This document shows positions 10,318-19,553 of a stretch of 64,000 nucleotides of DNA, in pieces. Each line of letters begins with the position of its first letter. Positions within the stretch are counted from its first letter, which is position 1. This DNA is from Secundilactobacillus pentosiphilus. GTDB taxonomy: Bacteria; Bacillota; Bacilli; Lactobacillales; Lactobacillaceae. The translations under genes and the position numbers were made by a program. Under the pieces are notes generated by a model, which searched no databases, had not been told where the DNA came from, and was given only the letters and a program-made list of their open reading frames with translations. The stretch covers positions 1 to 64,000 of the forward strand of contig NZ_BCMI01000013.1 in the NCBI RefSeq assembly GCF_002217985.1. Direction: 5' to 3'.

Positions 10318-11433
10318 TTATGATTTTGCAGGTTTCGTTTTAGTCGTTTTGGCGTCTTTTGGATTTTTTGAATCCTTGGGCTCCAAATCTAACGTCTCAA
10401 CACTTTTTTCGTCCGCTGATTGATCCTGTTCCTCCTCAGCAGTACCATCCATGTTATAGGCTTTTCGAACCTTAGTCCTAATCTCATCCATAACGTCAGA
10501 ATGATCAGCAAGGTACGCCTTGGCGTTTTCTCGTCCCTGACCGATCCTATCATCGCCATATGAGTACCATGAACCAGACTTATTAATAATGTCTTTATCA
10601 ACGGCCATATCCACTAACTCACCGGTCTGTGAGATACCAGCCCCGTACATGATATCAACCTCTGCACGTTTAAATGGCGGTGCAACCTTGTTTTTAACCA
10701 CTTTGATCCGTACGCGGTTACCAATAATGTCGGTGCCCTCTTTAATTTGTTCCGCGCGACGAACTTCCAAACGAATCGTTGCGTAAAACTTCAGCGCCCG
10801 GCCACCAGGGGTAGTTTCAGGATTACCAAACATGACACCAACTTTTTCACGAATCTGGTTGATAAAAATGGCAATCGTCTTGGTCTTATTGATCGATCCC
10901 GATAATTTACGTAGCGCTTGTGACATTAACCGCGCTTGTAACCCAACGTGGGCGTCTCCCATCTCACCATCGATTTCGGCTCGAGGAACCAGTGCAGCCA
11001 CAGAATCGACTACAATCATGTCAACAGCGCCACTGGCAACCAATGCGTCCGCAATCTCCAAGCCCTGTTCACCTGTATCTGGCTGAGAGAGCAGTAAATC
11101 ATCGATATTAACTCCTAGATGCGTTGCATAAGCTGGATCCAACGCGTTTTCAGCATCAATATAGGCAGCAGTCCCGCCATTTTTTTGAACTTCAGCAACC
11201 GCGTGCAAGGCAACGGTCGTCTTCCCAGAACTTTCTGGACCGTATACTTCCACGATTCTGCCTCGAGGATACCCACCAACACCCAACGCATTGTCTAGTG
11301 CTAATGAGCCACTGGAAATCGTTGAGATTTGAGTATCGGCTTTATCACCCATTCGCATGATAGAACCCTTACCGAAGTTTTTTTCAATTTTCTTTAATGC
11401 AGCATCTAACGCTGCTTGCCGTTCGTCAGCCAT
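10318..11433 (-). CDS. recA: Recombinase RecA
   Basis: RecA forms the strand-exchange filament and triggers LexA self-cleavage. At 371 residues it carries Walker [10 protein letters not shown], the [15 protein letters not shown] start and loop L2 residues around [17 protein letters not shown]. The C-terminal tail is acidic, then lysine- and threonine-rich. GGAGG precedes the ATG at 11433. The gene follows cinA but has its own promoter and a perfect LexA operator in the gap, so it can be induced separately from cinA. Confidence 0.98.
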   Translation of the reverse strand: MADERQAALDAALKKIEKNFGKGSIMRMGDKADTQISTISSGSLALDNALGVGGYPRGRIVEVYGPESSGKTTVALHAVAEVQKNGGTAAYIDAENALDPAYATHLGVNIDDLLLSQPDTGEQGLEIADALVASGAVDMIVVDSVAALVPRAEIDGEMGDAHVGLQARLMSQALRKLSGSINKTKTIAIFINQIREKVGVMFGNPETTPGGRALKFYATIRLEVRRAEQIKEGTDIIGNRVRIKVVKNKVAPPFKRAEVDIMYGAGISQTGELVDMAVDKDIINKSGSWYSYGDDRIGQGRENAKAYLADHSDVMDEIRTKVRKAYNMDGTAEEEQDQSADEKSVETLDLEPKDSKNPKDAKTTKTKPAKS

Positions 11434-11466
11434 GTAGTTCCTCCTTAGTAGCCATTTGCAAAATAA

Positions 11467-11495
11467 ACTATACCTTTCTTAACGCAAAATTGCAA
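11467..11495 (-). promoter_or_regulatory. Promoter of recA
   Basis: Minus strand: -35 TTGCAA (11490-11495), 17-base spacer, -10 TATAGT (11467-11472). The LexA box lies eight bases upstream of the -35 element. Confidence 0.7.
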
Positions 11496-11502
11496 GCAAA
11501 AA

Positions 11503-11516
11503 CGAACAAAAGTTCG
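11503..11516 (-). promoter_or_regulatory. LexA (SOS) operator upstream of recA
   Basis: CGAAC-TTTT-GTTCG is a perfect match to the Gram-positive LexA/DinR consensus CGAAC-N4-GTTCG. It starts within six bases of the cinA stop codon and just upstream of the recA -35 element, so LexA bound here would hinder polymerase at the recA promoter. Confidence 0.9.
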
Positions 11517-11521
11517 CATCA

Positions 11522-12754
11522 CTAGTTGGTTGCTAATCTTTGACGAATAAGATCCAGACCAGTTAATACTGAGCGTGCCCGAATTTGCTGACGGCCGTTA
11601 GTGAAGTGGTACAAATAAGCTTGGGGGTCTTCATCCCGGTAGGCAATGCCAATCCAAACAGTACCGGCAGGCTGGTCCTCTAACTCATCGGGGCCCGCCA
11701 CACCAGTAAAGGAAACCGCAATATCCGTTTTCATCTTTAACTTGGCTTGCTTGGCCATCCAGATCGCCGTCGCTTCACTAACCACCCCATGCGAAGCAAT
11801 CACTTCCGCTGGAATCTCAAGTAACCGTTGCTTGGCTTCGTTGGCATACGTGACAAAGCCGCCAGGAAATACGGCGGAAACCCCAGGAACGTTGCCAATA
11901 GTACTCTGAAATTCACCCGCAGTTAAACTTTCGGCCGCTGTCACTGAAAGCTGACGGTCAATGAGCTGATTGACCACGACTTTGGCTAAAGAATTATCAT
12001 CACCGTACCCGTAAAAATACCGACCATCCCGCGCAAGGATCTTATCCACCGTCTTCTGGATCAGTGCGTCAGCAGCAGCTTCATCCGCAGCAGAGGCCGT
12101 CACTCGAAGCGTTACCTCCGCTAATTTGGCGTACGGTGCGATAGTGGGGTTATCCTGATGGTCAATCAAATCGGCAATATCCGTTACCAATTGAGATTCA
12201 CCAATACCAGCAAACCTGAGCACCCTAGATTTAAATACGTGGTTTTGATTGCCCAGTTTTTTTAACTGCGGCATTAATTCCCGGTCGATCATCATCAAAC
12301 ACTCGGATGGCGGTCCAGGTAACAAGACGTAACTCGTCCCGTGCTGGTTCAAATAAAGATCACCAACGGCAAACCCATTGTGATTGGTCAAGCTGATGGC
12401 ATTTTGAATTTTTAGTGCTTGCTTAAGATTGTTTGATAGTTTGGCACCGTACTGATCTATTTTAGCTTTGGCATCGTTATCGATTACCAATGGTTCTCCC
12501 AAATGGTGCGCTACGATTTGCTTCGTCAAATCATCTTCCGTGGGACCAAGGCCCCCAATGGTTAAGATCAAATCGCTGCGTTTCTCTGCCGTTTTTAAGA
12601 CGTTTTCAAGGCGGTCTGGGTTATCCCCGACCACGGTCTGGTAATAGACGTTAACGCCAATCTCAGCCAGTTTCTGTGCCAAATAAGCTCCGTTCGTGTT
12701 AGCTATCTGACCCAATAACAGTTCCGTCCCCACAGCAACAATTTCTGCGTTCAT
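11522..12754 (-). CDS. cinA: Competence/damage-inducible protein CinA
   Basis: The 410-residue protein has the full-length CinA layout. The N-terminal half is a MoCF/COG1058 domain with GTELLLGQIANTN and GGLGPTEDD, linked in other bacteria to pyrophosphatase activity on pyridine-nucleotide metabolites. The C-terminal half is a nicotinamide-nucleotide deamidase-type domain with TAAESLTAGEF and SFTGVAGPD. The ATG at 12754 is preferred over the preceding TTG because GGAGG lies seven bases upstream. A pgsA terminator precedes it, and recA follows with its own promoter. Confidence 0.95.
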   Translation of the reverse strand: MNAEIVAVGTELLLGQIANTNGAYLAQKLAEIGVNVYYQTVVGDNPDRLENVLKTAEKRSDLILTIGGLGPTEDDLTKQIVAHHLGEPLVIDNDAKAKIDQYGAKLSNNLKQALKIQNAISLTNHNGFAVGDLYLNQHGTSYVLLPGPPSECLMMIDRELMPQLKKLGNQNHVFKSRVLRFAGIGESQLVTDIADLIDHQDNPTIAPYAKLAEVTLRVTASAADEAAADALIQKTVDKILARDGRYFYGYGDDNSLAKVVVNQLIDRQLSVTAAESLTAGEFQSTIGNVPGVSAVFPGGFVTYANEAKQRLLEIPAEVIASHGVVSEATAIWMAKQAKLKMKTDIAVSFTGVAGPDELEDQPAGTVWIGIAYRDEDPQAYLYHFTNGRQQIRARSVLTGLDLIRQRLATN

Positions 12755-12789
12755 CAAACTTCCTCCTATCCTTATCCTCTAATTCTAGC

Positions 12790-12829
12790 AAAAAAGGGTT
12801 GTCCTCGTTTCAAGAACATACCCCTTTCT
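12790..12829 (-). terminator. Terminator of pgsA
   Basis: AAAGGGG-TATGTTCT pairs imperfectly with AGGACA-ACCCTTT and is followed by T6 on the minus strand, directly after the pgsA stop. Confidence 0.65.
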
Positions 12830-12830
12830 T

Positions 12831-13412
12831 TTAATCGTTAAACGAATCCGCAAAAACACTTCGGTTCTTAACGAAGTAATCAATTCCTGAGTAAATCGTA
12901 AAGAACAGGCAAATGTAAAGCAAGATGGTGCCCAATGGAAAGTTAGCAAACAAAACATTGTTAAGCAGCAATAAAATGATACTAAACATCTGTGAAGTCG
13001 TTTTAATTTTACCCGGCCAAGCTGCAGCCATTACCGTACCGTTATTTTCAACAATGATCAACCGTAACCCAGTCACTGCTAATTCACGGCAAACAATAAT
13101 TGCAACGACCCAAGCTGGTGCCAAACCCATGTGAACGAGCAGAATGAAGGCGGTCATCACGATCATCTTATCTGCTAACGGGTCGGCAAACTTACCAAAG
13201 TTAGTGACCAAATGCCGTCGGCGGGCAATCTGACCATCCAAAAAATCGGTAATCGAAGCAATCGCAAAGACAATTGCAGCTACAATTTGAGTAACCGGAA
13301 TTTTAGTTGATAACCAAACTACTGAGCCCCAGTCCATCGGTACAGCCAGAATAATGAGAAATATCGGAATTAGAATAATCCGGCCAATCGTTAATTTATT
13401 AGGTAAATTCAC
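12831..13412 (-). CDS. pgsA: CDP-diacylglycerol-glycerol-3-phosphate 3-phosphatidyltransferase
   Basis: PgsA makes phosphatidylglycerophosphate, the committed step to phosphatidylglycerol, the LTA precursor. The 193-residue membrane protein has several hydrophobic helices and the full CDP-alcohol phosphotransferase signature DG-x2-AR-x8-G-x3-D-x3-D, seen from DGQIAR through GKFADPLAD. The start is set at GTG 13412 (MNLPNKLTIGR) because GGAGG lies eight bases before it; the longer frame adds residues with no ribosome binding site. It follows rodZ, with a small hairpin in the gap. Confidence 0.95.
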   Translation of the reverse strand: MNLPNKLTIGRIILIPIFLIILAVPMDWGSVVWLSTKIPVTQIVAAIVFAIASITDFLDGQIARRRHLVTNFGKFADPLADKMIVMTAFILLVHMGLAPAWVVAIIVCRELAVTGLRLIIVENNGTVMAAAWPGKIKTTSQMFSIILLLLNNVLFANFPLGTILLYICLFFTIYSGIDYFVKNRSVFADSFND

Positions 13413-13444
13413 AGTGTTCCCTCCAGATACGTATGTCTCAAGAA

Positions 13445-13468
13445 AAGGCAAGCCCTTCAGCTTACCTT
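13445..13468 (-). terminator. Hairpin between rodZ and pgsA (weak terminator or attenuator)
   Basis: The 9-bp stem AAGGTAAGC/GCTTGCCTT, with one G-U pair and a six-base loop, is followed by TTCTTG. It sits in the 63-base rodZ-pgsA gap and could lower readthrough into pgsA, whose own promoter is not obvious. Confidence 0.45.
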
Positions 13469-13475
13469 CTTTTGA

Positions 13476-14432
13476 TTATTTAAATTGGACAGTAATATTT
13501 TGAACCTGAGATGTGGTGTTTGTGGACGATGCGGAACTGGCAGTACCAGCCGCTGAACCACTCGTTGTGGAGGCACTCGTTGAAGAAGTGCTGGCTGCCG
13601 AACTCGTTGATTTGGCGATTGGTAATGATTTCCCGCCAATGGTGACCTTCGTCGCCGGTGCATTACCCAAGTTCAGCGTTACCGATGTGGCGTTAGCATT
13701 CAGCTTAACGGTGCGTGCGCTGCCAGAGGTCACAGTCCCTTGAAAGGCGGAATTCCCAGCTGAGTTAACCGACACCCAAGCATTATTAGACGTCTTGATT
13801 TTAATCGTTTTCGTCTTTGGCGCGTTCTTCATGGTATAAGTCGTTGAAGAACCGGAAGCCGAAACCTTGCTAAAGCTAGATTTTGAAACCTTCTTAGATG
13901 AAGCAGCCGGCTTCTTGCTTGAGGCTTTAGCCGAAGAACTGGATTTTGCTGAACTGCCAGAAACTGATACCGAACTGCTATCCACGTTTTGTGCCTTATT
14001 ACTTGATTGAGAACTCCTGGTTGTTGCCAGCCAGATACCAATTAAGACTGCCACAACAACGATAACCGCAGCAATAATCGGTACTTGCCGCTTGATCTTA
14101 GCTGTTCGATCGTCAACTTTACGTTGAGCCGACCGTGTGGAAGGATTCTCTTCATTGACCCGATCCACATATTCCTGTGTTTTGGTGCTTGGCAACTGGT
14201 CACTATACTGATCAAGTAGATCGTTACCATCTAAACCAACAGTCTGAGCGTACTGCTTAATAAAAGCACGCACGTAAAAATCACCGGGTAAGTCTGAAAA
14301 CTTGCCGTCTTCAATTGCAATCAAATACCGCTTTTGAATTTTTGTTGTCTGCTGAAGGTCATCAAGGGTAAAACCCTTAGCGATCCGGGCGTCACGTAAC
14401 GTTTCGCCAATTGACTTAGTATTTTCACTCAT
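13476..14432 (-). CDS. rodZ: RodZ-like helix-turn-helix membrane protein
   Basis: RodZ links the MreB cytoskeleton to the wall-synthesis complex. The 318-residue protein has an N-terminal Xre-type helix-turn-helix (residues 7-70, IGETLRDARIAKGFTLDDL), a basic stretch, one membrane helix (about 117-137) and an extracellular Ser/Ala/Lys-rich linker. A beta-rich DUF4115 domain follows (around TIKIKTSNNAWVSVN), then a low-complexity Ser/Thr/Ala tail of about 50 residues that is longer than in many relatives. It lies between the ymfFH peptidase genes and pgsA, the usual place in lactobacilli. A TATACT -10 with TGC in front is seen at 14481-14489. Confidence 0.92.
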   Translation of the reverse strand: MSENTKSIGETLRDARIAKGFTLDDLQQTTKIQKRYLIAIEDGKFSDLPGDFYVRAFIKQYAQTVGLDGNDLLDQYSDQLPSTKTQEYVDRVNEENPSTRSAQRKVDDRTAKIKRQVPIIAAVIVVVAVLIGIWLATTRSSQSSNKAQNVDSSSVSVSGSSAKSSSSAKASSKKPAASSKKVSKSSFSKVSASGSSTTYTMKNAPKTKTIKIKTSNNAWVSVNSAGNSAFQGTVTSGSARTVKLNANATSVTLNLGNAPATKVTIGGKSLPIAKSTSSAASTSSTSASTTSGSAAGTASSASSTNTTSQVQNITVQFK

Positions 14433-14545
14433 AAATTTTTCTCCACCTATTAACCTATAAAGTCTTGTTATTTCAGTATTAGTATAGCATACGTCAAGCC
14501 ATGATTTAATGATGAATTCTTGTCTGACAACTTTTTAAGGCTTTC

Positions 14546-15832
14546 TTAATGACCAGGCACAATTTCTTGAAGACTAATACCAGCTGAACTGATAAATTGC
14601 TGCATGGTCTGTATGATATCAGTCATCGTCAAGGCTTTGACAACCCCAACCTCGTCAAATAAGCTTGCTTCACCATACAACCGGTCATCAAATTGATTAG
14701 CGATGGCCTCCAAGGAGTTAAACGATGCCAACGTGCTGCCAATCGCTTCACGTTGAACAGCCTCAAACCGGTCGCTAGCCGCTGCCAGCTTATCAGTTGC
14801 ATGCTGCAGAATGCTGATTATGGCGTTTTCAAAGGCTTCTGGATCTTCAGCCTCTCCCGCCATGATGACGTGGTGGGCACCGCGTTGCAATTCAATATTA
14901 TAGCCAAAGCTGTCGTCAATAATCCCCTTATCGTACAATGACAAAAAGTCCGGGGCCGTTTCTCCCAGCAAAAGTGTGAAGCCCAACGACAATGCGTCCT
15001 CATACTTTAACCGGTCAATACCAGTTGGTAATTCATCCATCCCACGAATACCGATTGTTGCTTTTGGTCGTTCTACCGGCATTTCCAGCCGCTTGTGTTC
15101 AATCACTCTTGGTGATGCTAGCGGTAAGATTCGCTTGATGGGCGCCGGCTTTGCAAATTGCTTTGCTGACTGATTAGCTTTAATCCAAGCCAGTGTTTCG
15201 GCCGGTTCCAGCCGGCCAACCACAAACAGGCTCATATTGCTGGGATGATAAAACGTCTGGTGAGCAAGGTAAAGGTCATCCGGCTTAATCTTATCGATCG
15301 ACTCAAGCGATCCCGCAATATCGTCCGCTAATGGCTGGTTGGGGTAAAGGTTAGCAATGGTCCCAAAGTAAGCCCGAGAATTAGGATCATCTTGATACAT
15401 TTGAATTTCCTGACCGATAATCCCCTTTTCCTTGTTGACCGTTTGCTCAGTAAAATAAGGGTCCTGCACAAAATCCAGCAGCGTTTCTAAGTTTTCCTGC
15501 AAATGATGAGTGGCGGAAAACAGGTAACTGGTATGCGTAAAACTGGTAAACGCATTAGAACTGCCGCCAAAGTGAGCGAACGTATCAAATGCATCATGGT
15601 CGGCTTTCTCAAACATTTTGTGCTCCAGGAAGTGTGCAATCCCAGCCGGCTGGGTAACTGGCGCCGTCCCGTTCAACGGCACAAAAGACTGGTCGATCGA
15701 ACCGTAATCCGTCGTCATCACAGCGTAGGTTTTATGAAAGCCAGCTTTAGGCAATAAATAAACACGTAAACCATTACTAAGCGTTTCTGAATAGAGCGTT
15801 TCGCCTAAATCTGAATAGTGCTGTTGTTTCAT
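14546..15832 (-). CDS. ymfH: M16 family zinc peptidase-like protein (YmfH type)
   Basis: The 428-residue protein has the inverted zinc-binding motif HFLEHKMFEK (H-x-x-E-H), with a downstream Glu in NKEKGIIGQEI, so it looks catalytically competent. Known relatives pair with a second, degenerate M16 protein, and here the partner is ymfF directly upstream. The start is ATG 15832, four bases inside the end of ymfF (ATGA overlap), which indicates translational coupling; the longer frame reads back through ymfF. The physiological substrate is not known. Confidence 0.9.
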   Translation of the reverse strand: MKQQHYSDLGETLYSETLSNGLRVYLLPKAGFHKTYAVMTTDYGSIDQSFVPLNGTAPVTQPAGIAHFLEHKMFEKADHDAFDTFAHFGGSSNAFTSFTHTSYLFSATHHLQENLETLLDFVQDPYFTEQTVNKEKGIIGQEIQMYQDDPNSRAYFGTIANLYPNQPLADDIAGSLESIDKIKPDDLYLAHQTFYHPSNMSLFVVGRLEPAETLAWIKANQSAKQFAKPAPIKRILPLASPRVIEHKRLEMPVERPKATIGIRGMDELPTGIDRLKYEDALSLGFTLLLGETAPDFLSLYDKGIIDDSFGYNIELQRGAHHVIMAGEAEDPEAFENAIISILQHATDKLAAASDRFEAVQREAIGSTLASFNSLEAIANQFDDRLYGEASLFDEVGVVKALTMTDIIQTMQQFISSAGISLQEIVPGH

Positions 15833-17088
15833 TTGGCGTCTTCTCCCTTCAAAAAGTAGACTGCTTGCAGCGAAACTTTTTTCGCAATGGCTGCAACATC
15901 TTCTCGTGTCACCCGTTTGATCTGTTTGACCCAATCGGGTGCGCTGACACTACTATGAAGCAGCTGATCAAGCATGGCTTGGTTGACCAGTGCCCGTTGA
16001 GAATCCAAACGCGACTCCCTGCCATTAATCAAACTCGCAACCACCTGATTTAAAAGTTCGTCGCTAAATTCACCCTTAGCAATGGCATCCAACTGTTCCG
16101 CAATAATGGCTTTCACGGCTGCTTCGTTGGCTTGGTCGATTCCCGTTTGGACAAGCAGCGTACCCGTAAAGCCGTCAAAGCGGCTGGAAGCATAGTAGGC
16201 TAGACTATTCTTTTCCCGGACGTTTTTAAACAGCATGGAAATCGGCGTACCGCCAAACAAACCGTTAAATACTAACGCTTTATAAAAATCGGCCTCCCTA
16301 TAATAAACGGGTAGCTTATAAGCAATGTTAAGTTTTGACTGCTGTAAAGGCTGCCCCTCAGTTTTTGACACCAGCTCGTCTTGCGGACGCCGATAGATCA
16401 GCTCAGAATCATGAACCTGGCGATCCTTCAACTGCCACTCTTCTAATGCGTTAACTAAATCAGCTTCAGCAACATCACCGGCCACCGTAATTTGAATCTG
16501 ATTGGTTGAAAGCAGTTCCTGATAAGTCGAATAGAGTGTCTTAGCACTAATGGCACCGATCGTTTGTGCATCACCATACAAACTAGTAGCGAAAAACGGT
16601 TCGTTCTTAAAATAAAGCTGGCTTAACTGCTGTTCAGCGTAATACTGTTTGTCATCGTTCAGCGATTTCAAATAAGCCAGCAAGTTTTGCTTTTGGCGAC
16701 CAAACGTAACCGCCTCAAAAGCATCATCGGTAACTAGCGGTCGGTAAATCACGCTGTATAAGAATTTCACCATTTCGCTTAGCAGTGATTCGCTGCCAAT
16801 AAAACGGTCGTTAATAATGGTACTTGAAAAACGCAAGCCCTCCTGCAAGCCATACCGAAAAACGTTGACGCCATAGCTGGCGCCATACATCATCGAAAGC
16901 TTGCGTGCTAGTGACGTCTGCGTCGGGTAGTCAGCACTACTGGTCTCCAGCAGCTGTGCTAATAAAATTCGGTTGGATAACTCCTGAACGTTGCCAGGTG
17001 CGATAAAATCAACCGTCATACTGATCGTTTTGAACTGGGTCGTTGGAATGACGTTTAACCACACGCCCTTTGCTAATTGCTTTGGCAA
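15829..17088 (-). CDS. ymfF: M16 family peptidase-like protein (YmfF type)
   Basis: The 419-residue partner of ymfH has the M16 fold but no H-x-x-E-H motif in the expected N-terminal region (the segment reads LLAQLLETSSADYP). It is therefore probably the non-catalytic half of a heterodimer, as known for paired M16 proteins. The start chosen is TTG 17088, because AAAGGAGGG ends six bases before it. The frame extends nine codons further to another TTG with no ribosome binding site. It is the first gene of the ymfF-ymfH run towards rodZ. Confidence 0.88.
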   Translation of the reverse strand: MPKQLAKGVWLNVIPTTQFKTISMTVDFIAPGNVQELSNRILLAQLLETSSADYPTQTSLARKLSMMYGASYGVNVFRYGLQEGLRFSSTIINDRFIGSESLLSEMVKFLYSVIYRPLVTDDAFEAVTFGRQKQNLLAYLKSLNDDKQYYAEQQLSQLYFKNEPFFATSLYGDAQTIGAISAKTLYSTYQELLSTNQIQITVAGDVAEADLVNALEEWQLKDRQVHDSELIYRRPQDELVSKTEGQPLQQSKLNIAYKLPVYYREADFYKALVFNGLFGGTPISMLFKNVREKNSLAYYASSRFDGFTGTLLVQTGIDQANEAAVKAIIAEQLDAIAKGEFSDELLNQVVASLINGRESRLDSQRALVNQAMLDQLLHSSVSAPDWVKQIKRVTREDVAAIAKKVSLQAVYFLKGEDAK

Positions 17089-17254
17089 ATTTAGCCCTCC
17101 TTTGGACATTACCAAACCATATTAGATGATTTATCGCTAAAACGCCACCCTTTTGGATTGAAAAAATAAAAATATTTGCGCACCGTTTTGACTAAAAAGG
17201 TCGTACCTTAAGTCGGTATTGATCAGTCTTTCAACCAGCTCCAACCATTTAACC

Positions 17255-17301
17255 AAAACAGTGCCTGTCCCGACAAAGTTCGCCGGAACAGACACTATTT
17301 T
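17255..17301 (-). terminator. Terminator of the amino-acid ABC operon
   Basis: A long inverted repeat pairs AAAATAGTGTCTGTTCCG with CGGGACAGGCACTGTTTT around a short loop, and both ends carry A/T runs. It lies 50 bases after the binding-protein gene and before ymfF. Confidence 0.75.
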
Positions 17302-17351
17302 AGTTAAATCCTGAGAGCTACCAAGTTTTATCACGCACTTTCGATTTAAAA

Positions 17352-18212
17352 CTACTGATTATTCTTTAACAACGGTGAATCAGCACTGTTACCAAACCAC
17401 TTGTGATTAATTTTAGCTAACGTCCCATTTTTAGCTAAGACCTTTAACCCGCGATTGATCTTGTAACGCATGGTTTTATCGGTCTTACGCATACCAACGC
17501 CAAACTGTTCTTTCGGAAACGAGCCGTTAGTAATCTGGTAGTCTTTAGGATTACTTTCATGGTTAATGTAGTAACCAGCATAGGTTGAATCAATGACCAT
17601 CCCTTGGATCCGGCCAGCGTTTAAATCAATAAATGCATTAGTAAACGAATCATACAACACGGGTGATTTTCCTTTAATCCGGTTTTTCAGCATGTTGGGA
17701 TACTGACTGATATCCTGCGCACCAGATGAACCTGCTTGCGCACCTAACGTCTTTCCCTGCATGTCTGCAAAGGAATTAATGTGATTCTTTCTTAACGAGA
17801 CCAGTGTCTGATCATTTTGCAGGTAAGTATCACTGAAGGCCACCTTCTTTTCACGTTGAGGGGTCTTCGAGTAGCCGTTCCAAATGAGGTCAATCGTACC
17901 GTTATTCAGCTCAGTCGCGTTCATTGACCAGTCGATTGATTGGAAGCTGACTTTGATCCCGTATAGTCGAAACAACGCTCTAGCTAAATCAACATCGTAG
18001 CCAACCAGTTTGCCGCTCTTTTGACGAAAGCCCATCGGTACGAAAGTATCATCTAAACCAACGGTAACGTAACCCCGTTTTTGGATTCGGTTCCAGTTGT
18101 CAACGTGGTTCGCCCGCTTACCAACACTGATACCGCTGCAGCCAGACAGTAGTGAGACGGTGCAGACCAGCATGATCAGACAAAGCCAAATTTTCTTCAC
18201 GCTTTTTTTCAT
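17352..18212 (-). CDS. Amino-acid ABC transporter substrate-binding lipoprotein (predicted histidine)
   Basis: The 286-residue product starts with a lipoprotein signal (basic start, hydrophobic core, lipobox LLSGC), so it is anchored to the outer membrane face. The mature part is a family 3 solute-binding protein: GYVTVGLDDTFVPMGF, GYDVDLARALF and GTIDLIWNGYSKTPQRE are the usual polar amino-acid motifs. The start at ATG 18212 has GGGGAGG in front; the longer frame overlaps the ATPase gene end. It is the last gene of the operon. The substrate is inferred from the CAC specifier in the upstream T-box, not from the protein. Cystine, arginine or glutamine would also fit the family. Confidence 0.88.
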   Translation of the reverse strand: MKKSVKKIWLCLIMLVCTVSLLSGCSGISVGKRANHVDNWNRIQKRGYVTVGLDDTFVPMGFRQKSGKLVGYDVDLARALFRLYGIKVSFQSIDWSMNATELNNGTIDLIWNGYSKTPQREKKVAFSDTYLQNDQTLVSLRKNHINSFADMQGKTLGAQAGSSGAQDISQYPNMLKNRIKGKSPVLYDSFTNAFIDLNAGRIQGMVIDSTYAGYYINHESNPKDYQITNGSFPKEQFGVGMRKTDKTMRYKINRGLKVLAKNGTLAKINHKWFGNSADSPLLKNNQ

Positions 18213-18228
18213 GCTTTTTTCCTCCCCA

Positions 18229-18867
18229 CTAAGCTTTAATTGGTTCAACACGAACAATTTGATCAGCAATGTTTTTAGCAAACTCCATATCGTGAGTCAC
18301 CACGATTTGGGTCATATTGTCCTTTTTCAAACCAAGAATAATATTTTCCACCGTGTGCCGTAAATCTGGATCCAACGCACTGGTTGGCTCATCATAGCAC
18401 AGAATCTTGGGGTTCATTGCTAACGCCCGTACAATGGCCACTCGCTGCTTTTGGCCGCCAGACAGCTCGTAGGGGTATAAACTTTCTTTACCCGTCAAAT
18501 TCAACTGGTCGATCAGCTTTTGAGCCTGCTTTTCAGATTCTTTCTTCGACTGCTTGAGTACTAATTGCGGTGCCAAAGTAATATTGTCTAAAACGGTTAA
18601 ATTAGGGAAGAGTTGGAAGTCTTGAAAAACAACCCCGATAACGTTGTCATTGTCCCGGTTATTAGCCGGATCGAAGGACTTGCCATCCAAAATGAACGAC
18701 CCTGAATTCGTTTTTTCCAAACCGCTAATACAACGTAATAGGGTCGTTTTACCAGCGCCTGATGGGCCGACAATCGTGGTGATTTGGTTGTCTGGTACCT
18801 GCATATTGAAATTATCCAAAATCGTGCGACCGCTAAACTGCTTTTTAATATTTTTAAGTTCTAGCAT
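18229..18867 (-). CDS. Amino-acid ABC transporter ATP-binding protein
   Basis: The 212-residue ATPase has Walker A GPSGAGKTT, the Q-loop in GVVFQDFQLF, signature ELSGGQKQR, Walker B ILCYDEPTSALDP and the switch His in VVTHDMEFA. It belongs to the polar amino-acid (GlnQ/HisP-like) family but is about 25-30 residues shorter than most members at the C-terminus, ending soon after the switch region. It lies between the permease (20 bases upstream) and the binding protein (16 bases downstream). Confidence 0.92.
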   Translation of the reverse strand: MLELKNIKKQFSGRTILDNFNMQVPDNQITTIVGPSGAGKTTLLRCISGLEKTNSGSFILDGKSFDPANNRDNDNVIGVVFQDFQLFPNLTVLDNITLAPQLVLKQSKKESEKQAQKLIDQLNLTGKESLYPYELSGGQKQRVAIVRALAMNPKILCYDEPTSALDPDLRHTVENIILGLKKDNMTQIVVTHDMEFAKNIADQIVRVEPIKA

Positions 18868-18887
18868 ATGCGTTTCCCCTCTCTAAC

Positions 18888-19532
18888 TTATCGCCATGCC
18901 CGGTAGTGCTGCTCAACCTTACGAAGAACAAAGGTGGCAACAGCGGTCATCAGCAGGTAGATGATTCCAACTAAGACTAGCGGCAATAATGTAACGTCTC
19001 TAGCAGTAGCCACGTTGCCGGCACGCAGCAGATCACCCAAGCCGATAACGTAAACTAACGATGAATCCTTGATCAAATTGATCGTTTCGTTACCAATTGA
19101 TGGCACAACGATCTTGACCACTTGCGGAATCACAATTTTTATAAGTGTCTGACCGCGGGTTAACCGAAGCACCCGTGCGCTTTCAAACTGACCTGGGTCA
19201 ATGGCTTGAAAACCGCCACGGAAGATTTCGGCAAAATAGGCTGTATAATTCAGAATAAATGCAAACAACGCAGCGTCATAACGTTGGAAAATAATACCAA
19301 CAATCGGCAGCCCGTAAAAGACAAAAATCAATTGCAGTAACAGCGGCGTTCCTCGCATCAGCCACACGTAGAACTTCAAAATCCAGCGAAGTGGGGCAAT
19401 TTTTGACGTTAACCCTAAACTCCCCAGAATACCGAGCGGAATCGAAGCAATCAGCGTCCAGAAGAATATATTGATGGTCATCCAGGCACCACTCAATAGT
19501 GACGGTAATATTTCAGATACATAATGTAACAT
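18888..19532 (-). CDS. Amino-acid ABC transporter permease
   Basis: The 214-residue membrane protein is of the His/Glu/Gln/Arg family: the RGTPLLLQLIFVFYGLP segment and the coupling EIFRGGFQAIDPGQFESARVLRLTRGQ helix that docks onto the ATPase. About five membrane helices are visible. It is the first gene of the operon. The start at 19532 has AGAAGGGGGAG upstream, directly after the second T-box terminator. Confidence 0.92.
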   Translation of the reverse strand: MLHYVSEILPSLLSGAWMTINIFFWTLIASIPLGILGSLGLTSKIAPLRWILKFYVWLMRGTPLLLQLIFVFYGLPIVGIIFQRYDAALFAFILNYTAYFAEIFRGGFQAIDPGQFESARVLRLTRGQTLIKIVIPQVVKIVVPSIGNETINLIKDSSLVYVIGLGDLLRAGNVATARDVTLLPLVLVGIIYLLMTAVATFVLRKVEQHYRAWR

Positions 19533-19553
19533 AATGTCTCCCCCTTCTTAATG

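Noticed and set aside
17137-17334. 65-codon minus-strand frame between ymfF and the ABC operon
   Set aside because: It runs through the terminator hairpin at 17255-17301, has no ribosome binding site and no recognisable family.
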